From Zobellella iuensis (GTDB taxonomy: Bacteria > Pseudomonadota > Gammaproteobacteria > Enterobacterales > Aeromonadaceae): 64,000 nt of DNA. Position numbers and translations under genes: made by a program. The DNA lies in NCBI RefSeq assembly GCF_016746085.1, contig NZ_JAERTZ010000018.1, positions 339,869 to 403,868 on the forward strand. Reading direction: 5' to 3'. The notes beneath the pieces were generated by a model. The model was not told the origin of the DNA and searched no databases. It was given only the letters and a program-made list of their open reading frames with translations. How positions within the stretch are numbered: position 1 is the first letter of the stretch; each line of letters begins with the position of its first letter. Shown here piece by piece: positions 8,397 to 19,135 of the stretch.

Positions 8397-9299
8397 ATGA
8401 CATTGGATCAGAATCGCCTTCGCATCGCCCTTCAGAAATCCGGCCGCCTCAGCACCGACTGCCAGCAGTTGCTGAAAGGCTGCGGCGTCAAGCTCAACCT
8501 GCGCGAGCAGCGCCTGATCGCCCACGCCGAAAACATGCCCCTCGACCTGCTGCGGGTGCGGGACGACGATATCCCCGGCCTGGTGATGGACGGCGTGGTC
8601 GATCTCGGCATCGTCGGCGAGAACGTGCTGGAAGAAACCGTGATGGAGCGCCAGGCCACCGGCCAGTCCGCCGAGTACAGCGTGCTCAAGCGGCTCGACT
8701 TCGGCGGCTGCCGGCTGTCGCTGGCGGTCTCCGAAGAGTTCGACTATCAGGGCCCCAAGAGCCTGGAAGGCAAGCGTATCGCCACCTCCTACCCCTGGCT
8801 GCTGAAGCGCTACATGGACAGCCAGGGCGTCAAGTTCAAGAGCGTGATGCTGAACGGCTCGGTGGAAGTGGCGCCCCGCGCCGGCCTGGCCGACGCCATC
8901 TGCGACCTGGTGTCCACCGGCGCCACCCTGGAGGCCAACGGCCTGGTGGAAACCGACGTCATCTACCGCTCCAAGGCGGTATTGATCCAGAGCGCCAATC
9001 CCCTGGCCGCCAACAAGCAGAAGGTTATCGACAAGCTGCTGCCCCGCATCCAGGGCCTGCAGCAGGCACGGGAAAGCAAGTACATCATGCTGCACGCGCC
9101 CCAGGACAAGCTGGAGGAGGTGATCGCCCTGATGCCCGGCGCCGAGCGCCCCACCATCATGCAGCTGGCCGGCGAAACCAAGCAGGTGGCCATCCATGTG
9201 GTCAGCACCGAAGATTTGTTCTGGGAAACCATGGAAGGCCTCAAGGCCCTGGGCGCCTCTTCCATCCTGGTGCTGCCCATCGAGAAGATGATGGAGTAA
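8397..9299 (+). CDS. hisG: ATP phosphoribosyltransferase HisG (short? no, long form)
   Basis: HisG catalyses the first committed step of histidine synthesis, joining ATP and PRPP, and is feedback-inhibited by histidine. The 300-residue product is the long form with the C-terminal regulatory ACT-like domain, so no separate HisZ is needed. It begins [19 protein letters not shown], as in enteric HisG. The ATG has AAGGA upstream; the frame is open further upstream but that sequence is the attenuator. The PRPP-binding region contains [14 protein letters not shown]. It is the first structural gene of the operon, with hisD 3 bases downstream. Confidence 0.97.
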   Translation: MTLDQNRLRIALQKSGRLSTDCQQLLKGCGVKLNLREQRLIAHAENMPLDLLRVRDDDIPGLVMDGVVDLGIVGENVLEETVMERQATGQSAEYSVLKRLDFGGCRLSLAVSEEFDYQGPKSLEGKRIATSYPWLLKRYMDSQGVKFKSVMLNGSVEVAPRAGLADAICDLVSTGATLEANGLVETDVIYRSKAVLIQSANPLAANKQKVIDKLLPRIQGLQQARESKYIMLHAPQDKLEEVIALMPGAERPTIMQLAGETKQVAIHVVSTEDLFWETMEGLKALGASSILVLPIEKMME

Positions 9300-9302
9300 G
9301 CC

Positions 9303-10595
9303 ATGCAAACCTTCGACTGGAACCGACTGAGCACGCAAGAGCAGGCCGACGCCCTGCGCCGCCCCGCCCTGGCCCAGGGCGGGCGTGACGCCCAGGTCGC
9401 CGCCATCATCGGCCAGGTGCGCGCCGGCGGCGATGCCGCCCTGCGGGAACTGACCCGCACCCTGGACAAGGTGGAACTCGAGCGCCTGCAGCTGACCGAC
9501 GAGGACATCGCGGCCGCCGGCAGCCGGGTGAGCGAGGAGCTGAAAGCCGCCATCGAGCTGGCCATCGACAATATCGAGGCCTTCCACCGGGCCCAGCTCC
9601 CCGCCCCCGTGGTGCTGGACACCCAACCGGGGGTGCGCTGCGAGCTGCACTACCAGCCCATCGAAAAGGTCGGCCTCTATGTGCCCGGCGGCAGCGCGCC
9701 CCTGGTGTCCACCGTGATGATGCTGGCCATCCCGGCCAGGCTCGCCGGCTGCGAGCGGGTGGTGCTGTGCTCGCCGCCGCCGGTGAACGACGCCATCGTC
9801 TATACCGCCCGGCGCTGCGGCGTGGACGCCATCTATAGCCTGGGCGGCGCCCAGGCGGTGGCCGCCCTGGCCTACGGCACCGAGACGGTGACCAAGGTGG
9901 ACAAGATCTTCGGCCCGGGCAATGCCTGGGTGACCGAGGCCAAGGGCCAGGTGTCCGGTGATGTGGACGGGGCCGCCATCGACATGCCCGCCGGCCCCTC
10001 GGAGGTGCTGGTGATCGCCGACGAGTCCGCCGACGCCGCCTTTATCGCCTCGGATCTGCTGTCCCAGGCCGAGCACGGCCCCGACTCCCAGGTGATACTG
10101 GTCACCCCCAGCCGCGTCCTGGCCGAGCGGGTAGATGCCGCCCTGGCCGAGCAGCTGGCCAGCCTGTCCCGGGCCGACATCGCCCGCCGGGCCCTGGCCG
10201 AGAGCCGCACCTTTATCTGCGACGATCTGGCCCAGGCCGCCGCCATCTCCAACGCCTATGCGCCCGAGCACCTCATAGTGCAGACCGAAGACCCGCGTGC
10301 CCTGCTGCCCAAACTCAGGAACGCGGGCTCCATCTTCCTCGGCGCCTGGACCCCGGAGTCGGTGGGCGATTACGCCAGCGGCACCAACCACACCCTGCCC
10401 ACCTACGGCTATGCCCGCACCTGCTCCAGCCTGGGGCTGGCCGACTACCAGCGCCGCTACACGGTGCAGGAGCTGAGCCCGGCGGGGCTGCAAGCCATAG
10501 GCCCGGCGGTGGAGCTGCTCGCCGCCACCGAAACCCTGGATGCCCACAAAAACGCGGTCAGCCTGCGGCTGGCCAAACTGGAGAAACAACAATGA
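9303..10595 (+). CDS. hisD: Histidinol dehydrogenase HisD
   Basis: HisD is a zinc enzyme that oxidises L-histidinol to L-histidine in two NAD-dependent steps. The 430-residue length is normal. [34 protein letters not shown] and the C-terminal region with SGTNHTLPT, including the catalytic His pair region, are present. It starts 3 bp after hisG and overlaps hisC by 4 bp (ATGA), consistent with translational coupling. Confidence 0.97.
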   Translation: MQTFDWNRLSTQEQADALRRPALAQGGRDAQVAAIIGQVRAGGDAALRELTRTLDKVELERLQLTDEDIAAAGSRVSEELKAAIELAIDNIEAFHRAQLPAPVVLDTQPGVRCELHYQPIEKVGLYVPGGSAPLVSTVMMLAIPARLAGCERVVLCSPPPVNDAIVYTARRCGVDAIYSLGGAQAVAALAYGTETVTKVDKIFGPGNAWVTEAKGQVSGDVDGAAIDMPAGPSEVLVIADESADAAFIASDLLSQAEHGPDSQVILVTPSRVLAERVDAALAEQLASLSRADIARRALAESRTFICDDLAQAAAISNAYAPEHLIVQTEDPRALLPKLRNAGSIFLGAWTPESVGDYASGTNHTLPTYGYARTCSSLGLADYQRRYTVQELSPAGLQAIGPAVELLAATETLDAHKNAVSLRLAKLEKQQ

Positions 10596-11650
10596 GCCTC
10601 ACCCAACTGGCCCGTGCCCAGGTTCAGGCGCTCACCCCCTACCAGTCCGCCCGCCGCATCGGCGGCCAGGGCCATATCTGGTTGAACGCCAACGAAGCGG
10701 CCGACAGCGGCCAGTTCACCCTGGACTGCTCGCGCCTGAACCGCTACCCCGAGTGCCAGCCGCCCGGGGTGATCAACGGCTACGCCGCCTACGCCGGCGT
10801 GGCCCCCGAGCAGGTGCTGGTCAGCCGCGGCGGTGACGAGGGCATAGAGCTGCTGATCCGCACCTTCTGCGAGCCGGGCCGGGACAAGATCATCATCTGC
10901 ACCCCCACCTACGGCATGTACGCCATCAGCGCCGAGACCAACGGCGTGGGCATCATCGACGTGCCGCTGCAGGCGAGCCGCCAGCCCGACTTCGACGGCA
11001 TCATCGACCGCCTCGGCGAGGCCAAGCTGGTGTTCCTGTGCTCGCCCAACAACCCGACCGGCGATCTGGTGGAGCAGGGCGGCCTTCTCCGCCTGCTCGA
11101 GGCCGCCCGCGGCCGCGCCCTGGTGGTGGTGGACGAGGCCTATATCGAATTCTGCCCCGAGCACAGCCAGGCCGGCCTGCTGGCCGACCACCCGGAGCTG
11201 GTGCTTATCCGCACCCTGTCCAAGGCCTTCGGCCTGGCCGGCATCCGCTGCGGCTTCACCCTGGCCAACCCGGAAGTGGTGGGCCTGCTGCTCAAGGTCA
11301 TCGCCCCCTACCCCATCCCCGAGCCGGTGGCCCAGATCGCCGCCCAGGCCCTCAGCGAGGACGGCCTTACGCGGATGCGCGCGCGGGTGGCGGAGATCAA
11401 CCGGCTCAAGGCGGAATTGGCGGCGCAACTCGCCGGCAGCGCCCAGGTCAAGGAAGTGTTCGCCCCCAACGGCAACTACCTGCTGGTGCGCTTCACCCCC
11501 GGCAGCGCCGTCTTTGCCCGCATGAGCAGGGCGGGTATCATACTGCGTGATTTTTCCAGCAAGCCGGGGCTTGCCGACTGCATTCGTATCACCATCGGCG
11601 ATCAAGCCGAAATGGACGCGGTACTGGCCGTACTGCAACAGGAGCAATAA
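10592..11650 (+). CDS. hisC: Histidinol-phosphate aminotransferase HisC
   Basis: A PLP-dependent class I/II aminotransferase that converts imidazole acetol phosphate to histidinol phosphate with glutamate. The 352-residue protein contains the substrate-loop segment [17 protein letters not shown], and [14 protein letters not shown], where Lys binds PLP. The ATG overlaps the hisD stop. The hisB GTG follows the stop codon with no gap. Confidence 0.96.
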   Translation: MSLTQLARAQVQALTPYQSARRIGGQGHIWLNANEAADSGQFTLDCSRLNRYPECQPPGVINGYAAYAGVAPEQVLVSRGGDEGIELLIRTFCEPGRDKIIICTPTYGMYAISAETNGVGIIDVPLQASRQPDFDGIIDRLGEAKLVFLCSPNNPTGDLVEQGGLLRLLEAARGRALVVVDEAYIEFCPEHSQAGLLADHPELVLIRTLSKAFGLAGIRCGFTLANPEVVGLLLKVIAPYPIPEPVAQIAAQALSEDGLTRMRARVAEINRLKAELAAQLAGSAQVKEVFAPNGNYLLVRFTPGSAVFARMSRAGIILRDFSSKPGLADCIRITIGDQAEMDAVLAVLQQEQ

Positions 11651-12721
11651 GTGACTAAGGAACGTATTTTATTCATCGACCGCGACGGCACCATGGTGGA
11701 AGAGCCGCCGGTCGACAAACAGCTGGACCGGCTCGACAAACTGGCCTTCCTGCCCGGCATGATCCCCGCCCTGCTCAAGCTGCAGGACGCGGGCTACCGG
11801 CTGGTGATGGTCACCAACCAGGACGGCCTGGGCACCGACAGCTTCCCTAAAGAAGACTTCGACGCCCCCCACAACCTGATGATGCAGATCCTGACCTCCC
11901 AGGGCGTCAAATTCGACGACATCCTGATCTGCCCCCATTTCCAGCACGACGACTGCGCCTGCCGCAAGCCGCGCCTGGGGTTGGTCAAAGACTACCTGCA
12001 AGGCGGCCGCATCGACTTCACCGACTCCTGGGTGATCGGCGATCGCATCACCGACATGCAACTGGCCGAGAACATGGGCCTGCCCGGCCTGCACTACGGC
12101 CACCACGACCTGGGCTGGGCCGAGATAGTCGCGCGCCTTCTGAGCCGCGGCCGCACCGCCGAGGTGACCCGCACCACCAAGGAAACCGACATCCGCATCA
12201 AGCTGGATCTGGACCAGAGCGGCGGCAACAAGATCCACACCGGGCTCGGCTTCTTCGACCACATGCTGGATCAGATCGCCACCCACGCCGGCTTCCACCT
12301 GGAAGTGGCGGTCGAGGGCGACCTGCACATCGACGATCACCACACGGTAGAAGACACCGCCCTGGCCCTGGGCGAGGCGCTGCGCAAGGCGCTCGGCAAC
12401 AAACGCGGCATCGGCCGCTTCGGTTTCGTGCTGCCGATGGACGAGTGCGAGGCCGCCATCACCCTGGACCTGTCCGGCCGCCCCTATCTGGTGTTCGAGG
12501 CCGAGTTCCACCGGGACAGCGTGGGCGACATGGCGGTGGAGATGGTGCCCCACTTCTTCCGCTCACTCAGCGACAGCCTGGCCGCCAACATCCACCTGCG
12601 GGTGACCGGCGACAATACCCACCACATGGTGGAAAGCCTGTTCAAGGGCTTCGGCCGGGCCCTGCGCCAGGCCATCCGGGTGGAAGGCGATGATCTGCCG
12701 TCGAGCAAGGGGGTACTGTGA
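11651..12721 (+). CDS. hisB: Bifunctional HisB (histidinol-phosphatase / imidazoleglycerol-phosphate dehydratase)
   Basis: A 356-residue fusion enzyme catalysing two steps. Residues 1-165 are a HAD phosphatase ([12 protein letters not shown]; zinc-binding [14 protein letters not shown]). Residues about 168-356 are the dehydratase with manganese-binding His motifs ([33 protein letters not shown]). The fused form is typical of Enterobacterales and relatives. It starts with GTG directly after hisC, and its stop overlaps the hisH start by 4 bases. Confidence 0.96.
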   Translation: MTKERILFIDRDGTMVEEPPVDKQLDRLDKLAFLPGMIPALLKLQDAGYRLVMVTNQDGLGTDSFPKEDFDAPHNLMMQILTSQGVKFDDILICPHFQHDDCACRKPRLGLVKDYLQGGRIDFTDSWVIGDRITDMQLAENMGLPGLHYGHHDLGWAEIVARLLSRGRTAEVTRTTKETDIRIKLDLDQSGGNKIHTGLGFFDHMLDQIATHAGFHLEVAVEGDLHIDDHHTVEDTALALGEALRKALGNKRGIGRFGFVLPMDECEAAITLDLSGRPYLVFEAEFHRDSVGDMAVEMVPHFFRSLSDSLAANIHLRVTGDNTHHMVESLFKGFGRALRQAIRVEGDDLPSSKGVL

Positions 12722-13308
12722 AGGTCGTCATTATCGATACCGGCTGCGCCAACCTGTCTTCCGTGCGCTACGCCATCGAGCGCCTGGGCTACCAGGTACA
12801 GGTGAGCAAGGATCCGCAGGTGGTGCTGGCCGCCGACAAGCTGTTCCTGCCCGGCGTAGGCACCGCCCGCGAGGCGATGAAGAACCTGAAGGCGCGCAAC
12901 CTGATCGAACTTGTCAACCGGTTGCAGCAGCCGGTGCTCGGCATCTGCCTCGGCATGCAGATGCTGGTCAACCGCTCCGAAGAGGGCGACGTCGAGTGCC
13001 TGGGCAAGATCGACGCCGACTGCACCAAGCTGGTGGGCGGCGACGGTATCCGCCTGCCGCACATGGGTTGGAACCAGATCACCCCCATGCCCGGCCACCC
13101 GCTGTTCAAGGACATTCCCGACGGCAGTTTCTTCTACTTCGTGCACTCCTACGCGGTGCCGGTGGGCGAATACACCCTGGCCTCCTGCCGGTATGGCCAG
13201 GCCTTCAGCGCCGCCATCGGCCAGGAGAACTTCTTCGGCGTACAATTCCACCCGGAGCGCTCCGGTGCCGCCGGCGCCCAGTTGCTGAAAAACTTCCTGG
13301 AGCTGTAA
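12718..13308 (+). CDS. hisH: Imidazole glycerol phosphate synthase glutaminase subunit HisH
   Basis: A class I glutamine amidotransferase that supplies ammonia to HisF for formation of IGP and AICAR. The 196-residue protein has the nucleophile motif [11 protein letters not shown] and the His-Glu pair in VQFHPERSG. It begins with GTG overlapping the hisB stop, and hisA follows after 3 bp. Confidence 0.96.
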   Translation: MKVVIIDTGCANLSSVRYAIERLGYQVQVSKDPQVVLAADKLFLPGVGTAREAMKNLKARNLIELVNRLQQPVLGICLGMQMLVNRSEEGDVECLGKIDADCTKLVGGDGIRLPHMGWNQITPMPGHPLFKDIPDGSFFYFVHSYAVPVGEYTLASCRYGQAFSAAIGQENFFGVQFHPERSGAAGAQLLKNFLEL

Positions 13309-14796
<1,488 letters not shown>

Positions 14797-14804
<8 letters not shown>

Positions 14805-15402
14805 CGCCAACCAGCTGGACTGGGACAAGGTCGACGGCCTGATGCCCGCCATAGTGCAGGACTGCCACAGCGGCCGGGTGCTGATGCTCGGCTACATGAA
14901 CCGGGAAGCGCTGGAAAAGACCCAGGCCACCGGCCAGGTCACCTTCTTCAGCCGCACCAAGAACCGGCTCTGGACCAAGGGCGAAACCTCGGGCCATGTA
15001 CTGCAGCTGCGCGACCTCAGCACCGACTGCGATCAGGACACCCTGCTGGCACTGGTGGAGCCCATCGGCCCCACCTGCCACCTGGGCAATGTGTCCTGCT
15101 TCAACGATCAGCAACTGCCGTCCTTGAGCTTTCTCGCCGAGCTGGAGCAGGTGCTGGCCAGCCGCAAGGGCGCGGATCCGGCCACCAGCTACACCGCCAG
15201 CCTCTACGCCAAGGGCACCAAGCGCATCGCCCAGAAGGTGGGTGAGGAAGGGGTGGAAACGGCGCTGGCCGCCACGGTGCACGACCACGAAGAGCTGGTC
15301 AGCGAGTCCGCCGACCTGCTCTACCACCTCACCGTGCTGCTACAGCAGGAAGGGTTGCAGCTGACCGACGTGGTCAACAAGCTGAAAGCGCGGCATAAGT
15401 AA
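14797..15402 (+). CDS. hisI: Bifunctional HisIE (phosphoribosyl-AMP cyclohydrolase / phosphoribosyl-ATP diphosphatase)
   Basis: A 201-residue fusion of HisI (residues 1 to about 115; [17 protein letters not shown] and metal-binding DCDQDT) and HisE (C-terminal; [18 protein letters not shown]). The two halves catalyse steps 2 and 3 of the pathway. The GTG start overlaps the hisF end. This is the last gene of the operon, and a strong terminator follows 12 bp later. Confidence 0.96.
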
Positions 15403-15414
15403 GCCGCCCCCCCT

Positions 15415-15458
15415 AAAAGGGGTCCTAGTCACTTTTTAATTGACTAGGACCCCTTTTT
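15415..15458 (+). terminator. Rho-independent terminator of the his operon
   Basis: A perfect 13-bp stem (GGGGTCCTAGTCA with TGACTAGGACCCC) around a 9-base loop is preceded by four A and followed by five T. The symmetric A and T tracts could let it act in both directions. Confidence 0.93.
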
Positions 15459-15591
15459 CTCTTTTGCTTCGCCCACACACAGATTATGTAAAATAGATGC
15501 GCCTACAGCCCCCCTCCCTGCCGGCCTGGCGTGCCACCCGATCCTGCTGCTTGCGCCGCGCCGTCTCGCCTGCTAGATTCAAAAGCACCCA

Positions 15592-15607
15592 AAGTATGTT
15601 GGCATAA
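15592..15607 (+). promoter_or_regulatory. Ter-like site just before tus
   Basis: AAGTATGTTG is identical to ten consecutive bases of the E. coli TerB core; the next bases (GCATAA) diverge from the consensus TAACTA. The site ends 3 bases before the tus ATG and occupies the position where a ribosome binding site would be. In E. coli, TerB lies upstream of tus and mediates autorepression. Binding here is inferred. Confidence 0.5.
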
Positions 15608-15610
15608 ATT

Positions 15611-16498
15611 ATGTTCACCCTCGCCGCCCGCCTGCGCCACGCCTTCGCCGAGCTGGAAAGCACCACCAGCACCCTCTGCCAGTTCCTGGCCGAGGCCACC
15701 CCCTTCGCCCGCTGCTATACCCTGCCGCCCGTGCCCCTCGGCCAGGAGCATGAGCCGGTGGCGCGGATCCCTGTCAGCCCCCTGCGGGATGAAGATGCCC
15801 TGCACGCCGCCCTGGCGGCCTATCGCCGGTGGCACCTGCAACCGGACTGCTCGGCCAAGGCCAGCTTCCGCCTGCCCGGCCTGCTGCTGCTGCCCGCCGC
15901 CCTCGGGGACGACACCACCGCCCTGGTGGACGAGGTCAACCGGCTCAAGCAGGCGTTCAGGGCGCTGGTGCAGGAAGCCGAGGGCCGCGACCAGAAGTTC
16001 GCCCTGGTGCACGACACCCTGCCCGGCCTCGTCACCCTGCAGGTCTACCGCCAGCTGGTGCTGCTGCCCCGCCCCGCCTCACGGCTGGGCTTTACCTGGG
16101 CCAACAAGCAGATCATCCAGAAGCTGGATAAAGAGCAACTGGTCCGCCAGCTTACCGAGTCCCGGCAGAAGCCCCCTCCCCTGGTCGATGCCCTGACCTG
16201 GCTGCAATGCGTGGACCGGGAGATCTACGACGTCAAGCGGCTGCCGCCGGGGGTGGAGCTGCGCCTGCGCCGGCCGGTCAAGACCCACCCCATGGTCAAT
16301 GTGCGCTGGTGCGAGGAGATCAAACCCCGCCAGCAACAGGTCAAGGCCCACCTGCCCCTTATCCTGTGCCAGGACGAGCCGCCGGCGGTGACTCCGCTCG
16401 GGGACTATCCCCCGGCCAACCACCGCAAGCGCCGGGAAGCCAGCATCAAGGACGAGCCGCTCATTCCCCGGCTGCATATCTACCCCTACCGGCCCTGA
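15611..16498 (+). CDS. tus: DNA replication terminus site-binding protein Tus
   Basis: Tus binds Ter sites and blocks replication forks arriving from one side. The 295-residue protein is close to the 309 residues of E. coli Tus and matches it in several places: GFTWANKQIIQKL (E. coli FGWANKHIIKNL), RRPVKTHPMVNVRW (RPVKVQPIARVWY), the segment LPGLVTLQVYR, and the C-terminus IPRLHIYPY. The ATG has no clear ribosome binding site; a Ter-like sequence sits there instead. It follows the his terminator and precedes a Bcr/CflA transporter gene. Function is confident from these motifs, though Ter-binding residues were not modelled. Confidence 0.9.
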   Translation: MFTLAARLRHAFAELESTTSTLCQFLAEATPFARCYTLPPVPLGQEHEPVARIPVSPLRDEDALHAALAAYRRWHLQPDCSAKASFRLPGLLLLPAALGDDTTALVDEVNRLKQAFRALVQEAEGRDQKFALVHDTLPGLVTLQVYRQLVLLPRPASRLGFTWANKQIIQKLDKEQLVRQLTESRQKPPPLVDALTWLQCVDREIYDVKRLPPGVELRLRRPVKTHPMVNVRWCEEIKPRQQQVKAHLPLILCQDEPPAVTPLGDYPPANHRKRREASIKDEPLIPRLHIYPYRP

Positions 16499-16513
16499 GA
16501 CGAACATCTTTTG

Positions 16514-16532
16514 CATGATAATGGTTATCATG
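16514..16532. promoter_or_regulatory. Fur-box-like palindrome
   Basis: CATGATAA and TTATCATG form perfect 8-bp arms around TGG. The 19-bp site is close to the classical Fur box (GATAATGATAATCATTATC) in length and in its GATAAT and TTATC half-sites. It lies between tus and the exporter gene, 38 bp before the latter's ATG. Confidence 0.6.
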
Positions 16533-16570
16533 TTTAAATTGGTTGCACTTGTTACCGCCGGAAGTTCCTC

Positions 16571-17761
16571 ATGGGTCTGCCCCTTTCCCTGCTGCTGTTG
16601 CTGGCGAGTCTCGCCGGCCTGACGCCGCTCGCCATCGACATGTACCTGCCGAGCCTGCCCACCATAGCCCGGGATCTGGGCGTGCCGGTGGCCCAGGCCC
16701 AGCTCACCATCAGCGTCTTCCTGGCCGGCTTCGCCCTCGGCCAGCTGTTCTACGGCCCCCTGGCCGACAGCGTGGGCCGCAAGCCGGTGATGCTCGGCGG
16801 CCTGGCGCTCTTTACCCTGGCCAGCATCGGCTGCGCCTTCGCCGACAGCATAGAGACGCTGATGGCCTTTCGCCTGCTGCAGGCCGTGGGCGGTGCCGCC
16901 GGCTCCGTGGTGCTCAACGCCCTGCTGCGCGACATGTTCGAGCGGGACATGTTCGCCCGGGTCATGTCCATGGTGATACTGGTGATGACGCTGGCCCCCC
17001 TGCTCGCCCCCATTATCGGCGGCTACCTGCTGCTGGTGGCCCACTGGCACAGCATCTTCGTGCTGCTGGCGGCCATCGGCGCCCTGGTCAGCATCGCCCT
17101 GGCCATCAAGATCCCCGAAACCCTCAAACCCGAGCTGCGCCAATCGTTCCGGCTGCTGCCCATACTGCGCAACTACGGCAAGGTGCTGAGCCACCGGGCG
17201 GCCCTGGGTTATATCCTGTGCGGGGCGCTGACCACCGCCTCCATGTTCGCCTTTATCTCCGGCTCGCCGCTGGTGTATATCGAACTGTTCGGGGTCCCGG
17301 CCCAGCACTACGGCCTGCTGTTCGGCCTGAATATCCTGCTGATGATGGTGCTCACCTTCGGCAACAGCCGGCTGGTCAAGCGCCTCGGCAGCGATCGCCT
17401 GCTCAAGGTGGGGCTCACGACGGCGGCCCTCGCCGCCCTGGTGCTGATGTTCAATGCCGCCACCGGAGCGGGCGGCCTCTGGGGCATAGTGCTGCCGATC
17501 ATGGTGCTGATCGCCCAGATCAGCCTGATCGGCGCCAACGCCATGGCCGGCCTGCTCAGCCACTTTCCGGAAACCGCCGGCACCGCCTCGGCCCTGGCCG
17601 GCACCACCCGTTTCGGCCTGGGCGCGGTGGCCGCCTTCGCGGTCAATGCCAGTCATGTGCCCTCGGCCCTGCCCATGGCGCTGGTGATGAGCCTGTGCAC
17701 CTGGCTGGCCCTGTCCGGCTACTGGCTGCTGGTGCATCCGGCACTGAAAGCCCGGGCATAA
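16571..17761 (+). CDS. Bcr/CflA-family MFS drug or metabolite exporter
   Basis: A 396-residue major facilitator with about twelve membrane segments. The N-terminus LTPLAIDMYLPSLPTIARDLG and the loop motif GPLADSVGRKPVML are characteristic of the Bcr/CflA group of proton-driven exporters in the inner membrane. Substrates in the family include bicyclomycin, chloramphenicol and some cysteine-related compounds. The upstream Fur-box-like palindrome suggests iron control, which would fit a role in siderophore or metallophore export; that is inference. No biosynthetic genes for such a compound are in the window. Confidence 0.9.
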   Translation: MGLPLSLLLLLASLAGLTPLAIDMYLPSLPTIARDLGVPVAQAQLTISVFLAGFALGQLFYGPLADSVGRKPVMLGGLALFTLASIGCAFADSIETLMAFRLLQAVGGAAGSVVLNALLRDMFERDMFARVMSMVILVMTLAPLLAPIIGGYLLLVAHWHSIFVLLAAIGALVSIALAIKIPETLKPELRQSFRLLPILRNYGKVLSHRAALGYILCGALTTASMFAFISGSPLVYIELFGVPAQHYGLLFGLNILLMMVLTFGNSRLVKRLGSDRLLKVGLTTAALAALVLMFNAATGAGGLWGIVLPIMVLIAQISLIGANAMAGLLSHFPETAGTASALAGTTRFGLGAVAAFAVNASHVPSALPMALVMSLCTWLALSGYWLLVHPALKARA

Positions 17762-17869
17762 ATTCCCCGGTGAAAGCCGTTTTTTAATGGGGGCGCAAGT
17801 GTTATAACTAGGGGCTGTCGCAGCCCGCGACCCGGACCCAATTTATTATCACAAGGAATCAACACTACC

Positions 17870-19060
17870 ATGTTCGAGAAGGTCACCGCCGCCCCTGCCG
17901 ATCCCATCCTGGGCCTCACCGACGCGTTCCGCCAGGATCCCCGTACCGACAAGATCAACCTGGGTGTGGGCATCTACAAAGACGAAGCCGGCCAGACCCC
18001 GGTGCTGCGTTGCGTGAAAAAAGCCGAAGCCCGCCTGGTGCAGGAGCAGACCACCAAGAACTATCTCAGCATTGAAGGCACCGAGGCCTACGGCCGCGTG
18101 GTGCAACAGCTGCTGTTCGGCACCGGCTCCGCCGTGACCGAAGCCAAACGCGCCCGCACCGCCCAGGCACCGGGCGGCACCGGCGCCCTGCGCATCGCCG
18201 GCGAATTCATCGCCCGCCAGCTCGGCGCCGGCACCATTTGGATCTCCAACCCCACCTGGGCCAACCACAGAGCCGTGTTCATCGCCGCCGGCCTGGAGGT
18301 GAAGGAGTACGGCTACTACAACGCCGACACCAAGGATCTGGACTTCGACGCCATGCTGGCCGACCTGGCCCAGGCCAAGGCCGGCGACGTGGTGCTGCTG
18401 CACGGCTGCTGCCACAACCCCACCGGCATCGACCCCACCGCCGAGCAATGGCAACAACTGGCCAAACTGTCCGCCGAGAAAGGCTGGCTGCCGCTGTTCG
18501 ACTTCGCCTACCAGGGCTTCGCCAAGGGCATAGAGGAAGACGCCTACGGCCTGCGGGTATTCGCCGAGCACAACCAGGAGCTGCTGATCGCCAGCTCCTT
18601 CTCCAAGAATTTCGGCCTGTACAACGAGCGGGTGGGTGCCTTCACCCTGGTGGCCAGCGACGCCGCCGTGGCCGACACCGCCTTCAGCCAGGTGAAAACC
18701 ATCATCCGCGCCAACTACTCCAACCCGCCCTCCCACGGCGCCGCCGTGGTGGCCCTGGTGGCCGAGGATCCGGCGCTGTACCAGGACTGGCTGAACGAGC
18801 TGGCCGAAATGCGCGACCGCATCCAGGAAATGCGTACCCTGCTGGTGGAAAAACTGTCCAGCCGCGGCGTGGATCAGGACTTCAGCTTTATCGCCCGCCA
18901 GAACGGCATGTTCTCCTTCTCCGGCCTGGACAAGGAGCAGGTGGAGCGGCTGAAGAACGAGTTCGGCATCTACATCGTCGGCTCGGGCCGCATCAGCGTG
19001 GCCGGCATCACCAAGTCGAACATCGACGCCCTGTGCGACGCCGTCGCCGCGGTGATCTGA
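17870..19060 (+). CDS. aspC: Aspartate/aromatic aminotransferase AspC
   Basis: A class I PLP aminotransferase interconverting aspartate and oxaloacetate (and often aromatic amino acids) with glutamate/2-oxoglutarate. The 396-residue protein has the same length as E. coli AspC and begins [38 protein letters not shown] and [15 protein letters not shown], with the PLP-binding Lys, are intact. A ribosome binding site AAGGA lies upstream. The gene is monocistronic, with a terminator 20 bp downstream. Confidence 0.95.
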   Translation: MFEKVTAAPADPILGLTDAFRQDPRTDKINLGVGIYKDEAGQTPVLRCVKKAEARLVQEQTTKNYLSIEGTEAYGRVVQQLLFGTGSAVTEAKRARTAQAPGGTGALRIAGEFIARQLGAGTIWISNPTWANHRAVFIAAGLEVKEYGYYNADTKDLDFDAMLADLAQAKAGDVVLLHGCCHNPTGIDPTAEQWQQLAKLSAEKGWLPLFDFAYQGFAKGIEEDAYGLRVFAEHNQELLIASSFSKNFGLYNERVGAFTLVASDAAVADTAFSQVKTIIRANYSNPPSHGAAVVALVAEDPALYQDWLNELAEMRDRIQEMRTLLVEKLSSRGVDQDFSFIARQNGMFSFSGLDKEQVERLKNEFGIYIVGSGRISVAGITKSNIDALCDAVAAVI

Positions 19061-19079
19061 GCCCGTTCACCCGGACGAC

Positions 19080-19105
19080 AAAGCCCCGCTCCGGCGGGGC
19101 TTTTT
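19080..19105 (+). terminator. Rho-independent terminator after aspC
   Basis: A 10-bp stem (AAAGCCCCGC with GCGGGGCTTT) with loop TCCG is followed by further T. Because of the A tract on the left, it could also serve the convergent gene at 19136. Confidence 0.9.
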
Positions 19106-19135
19106 ATTGTTTATCGCCGTGCGGGCCGCGCCTGC

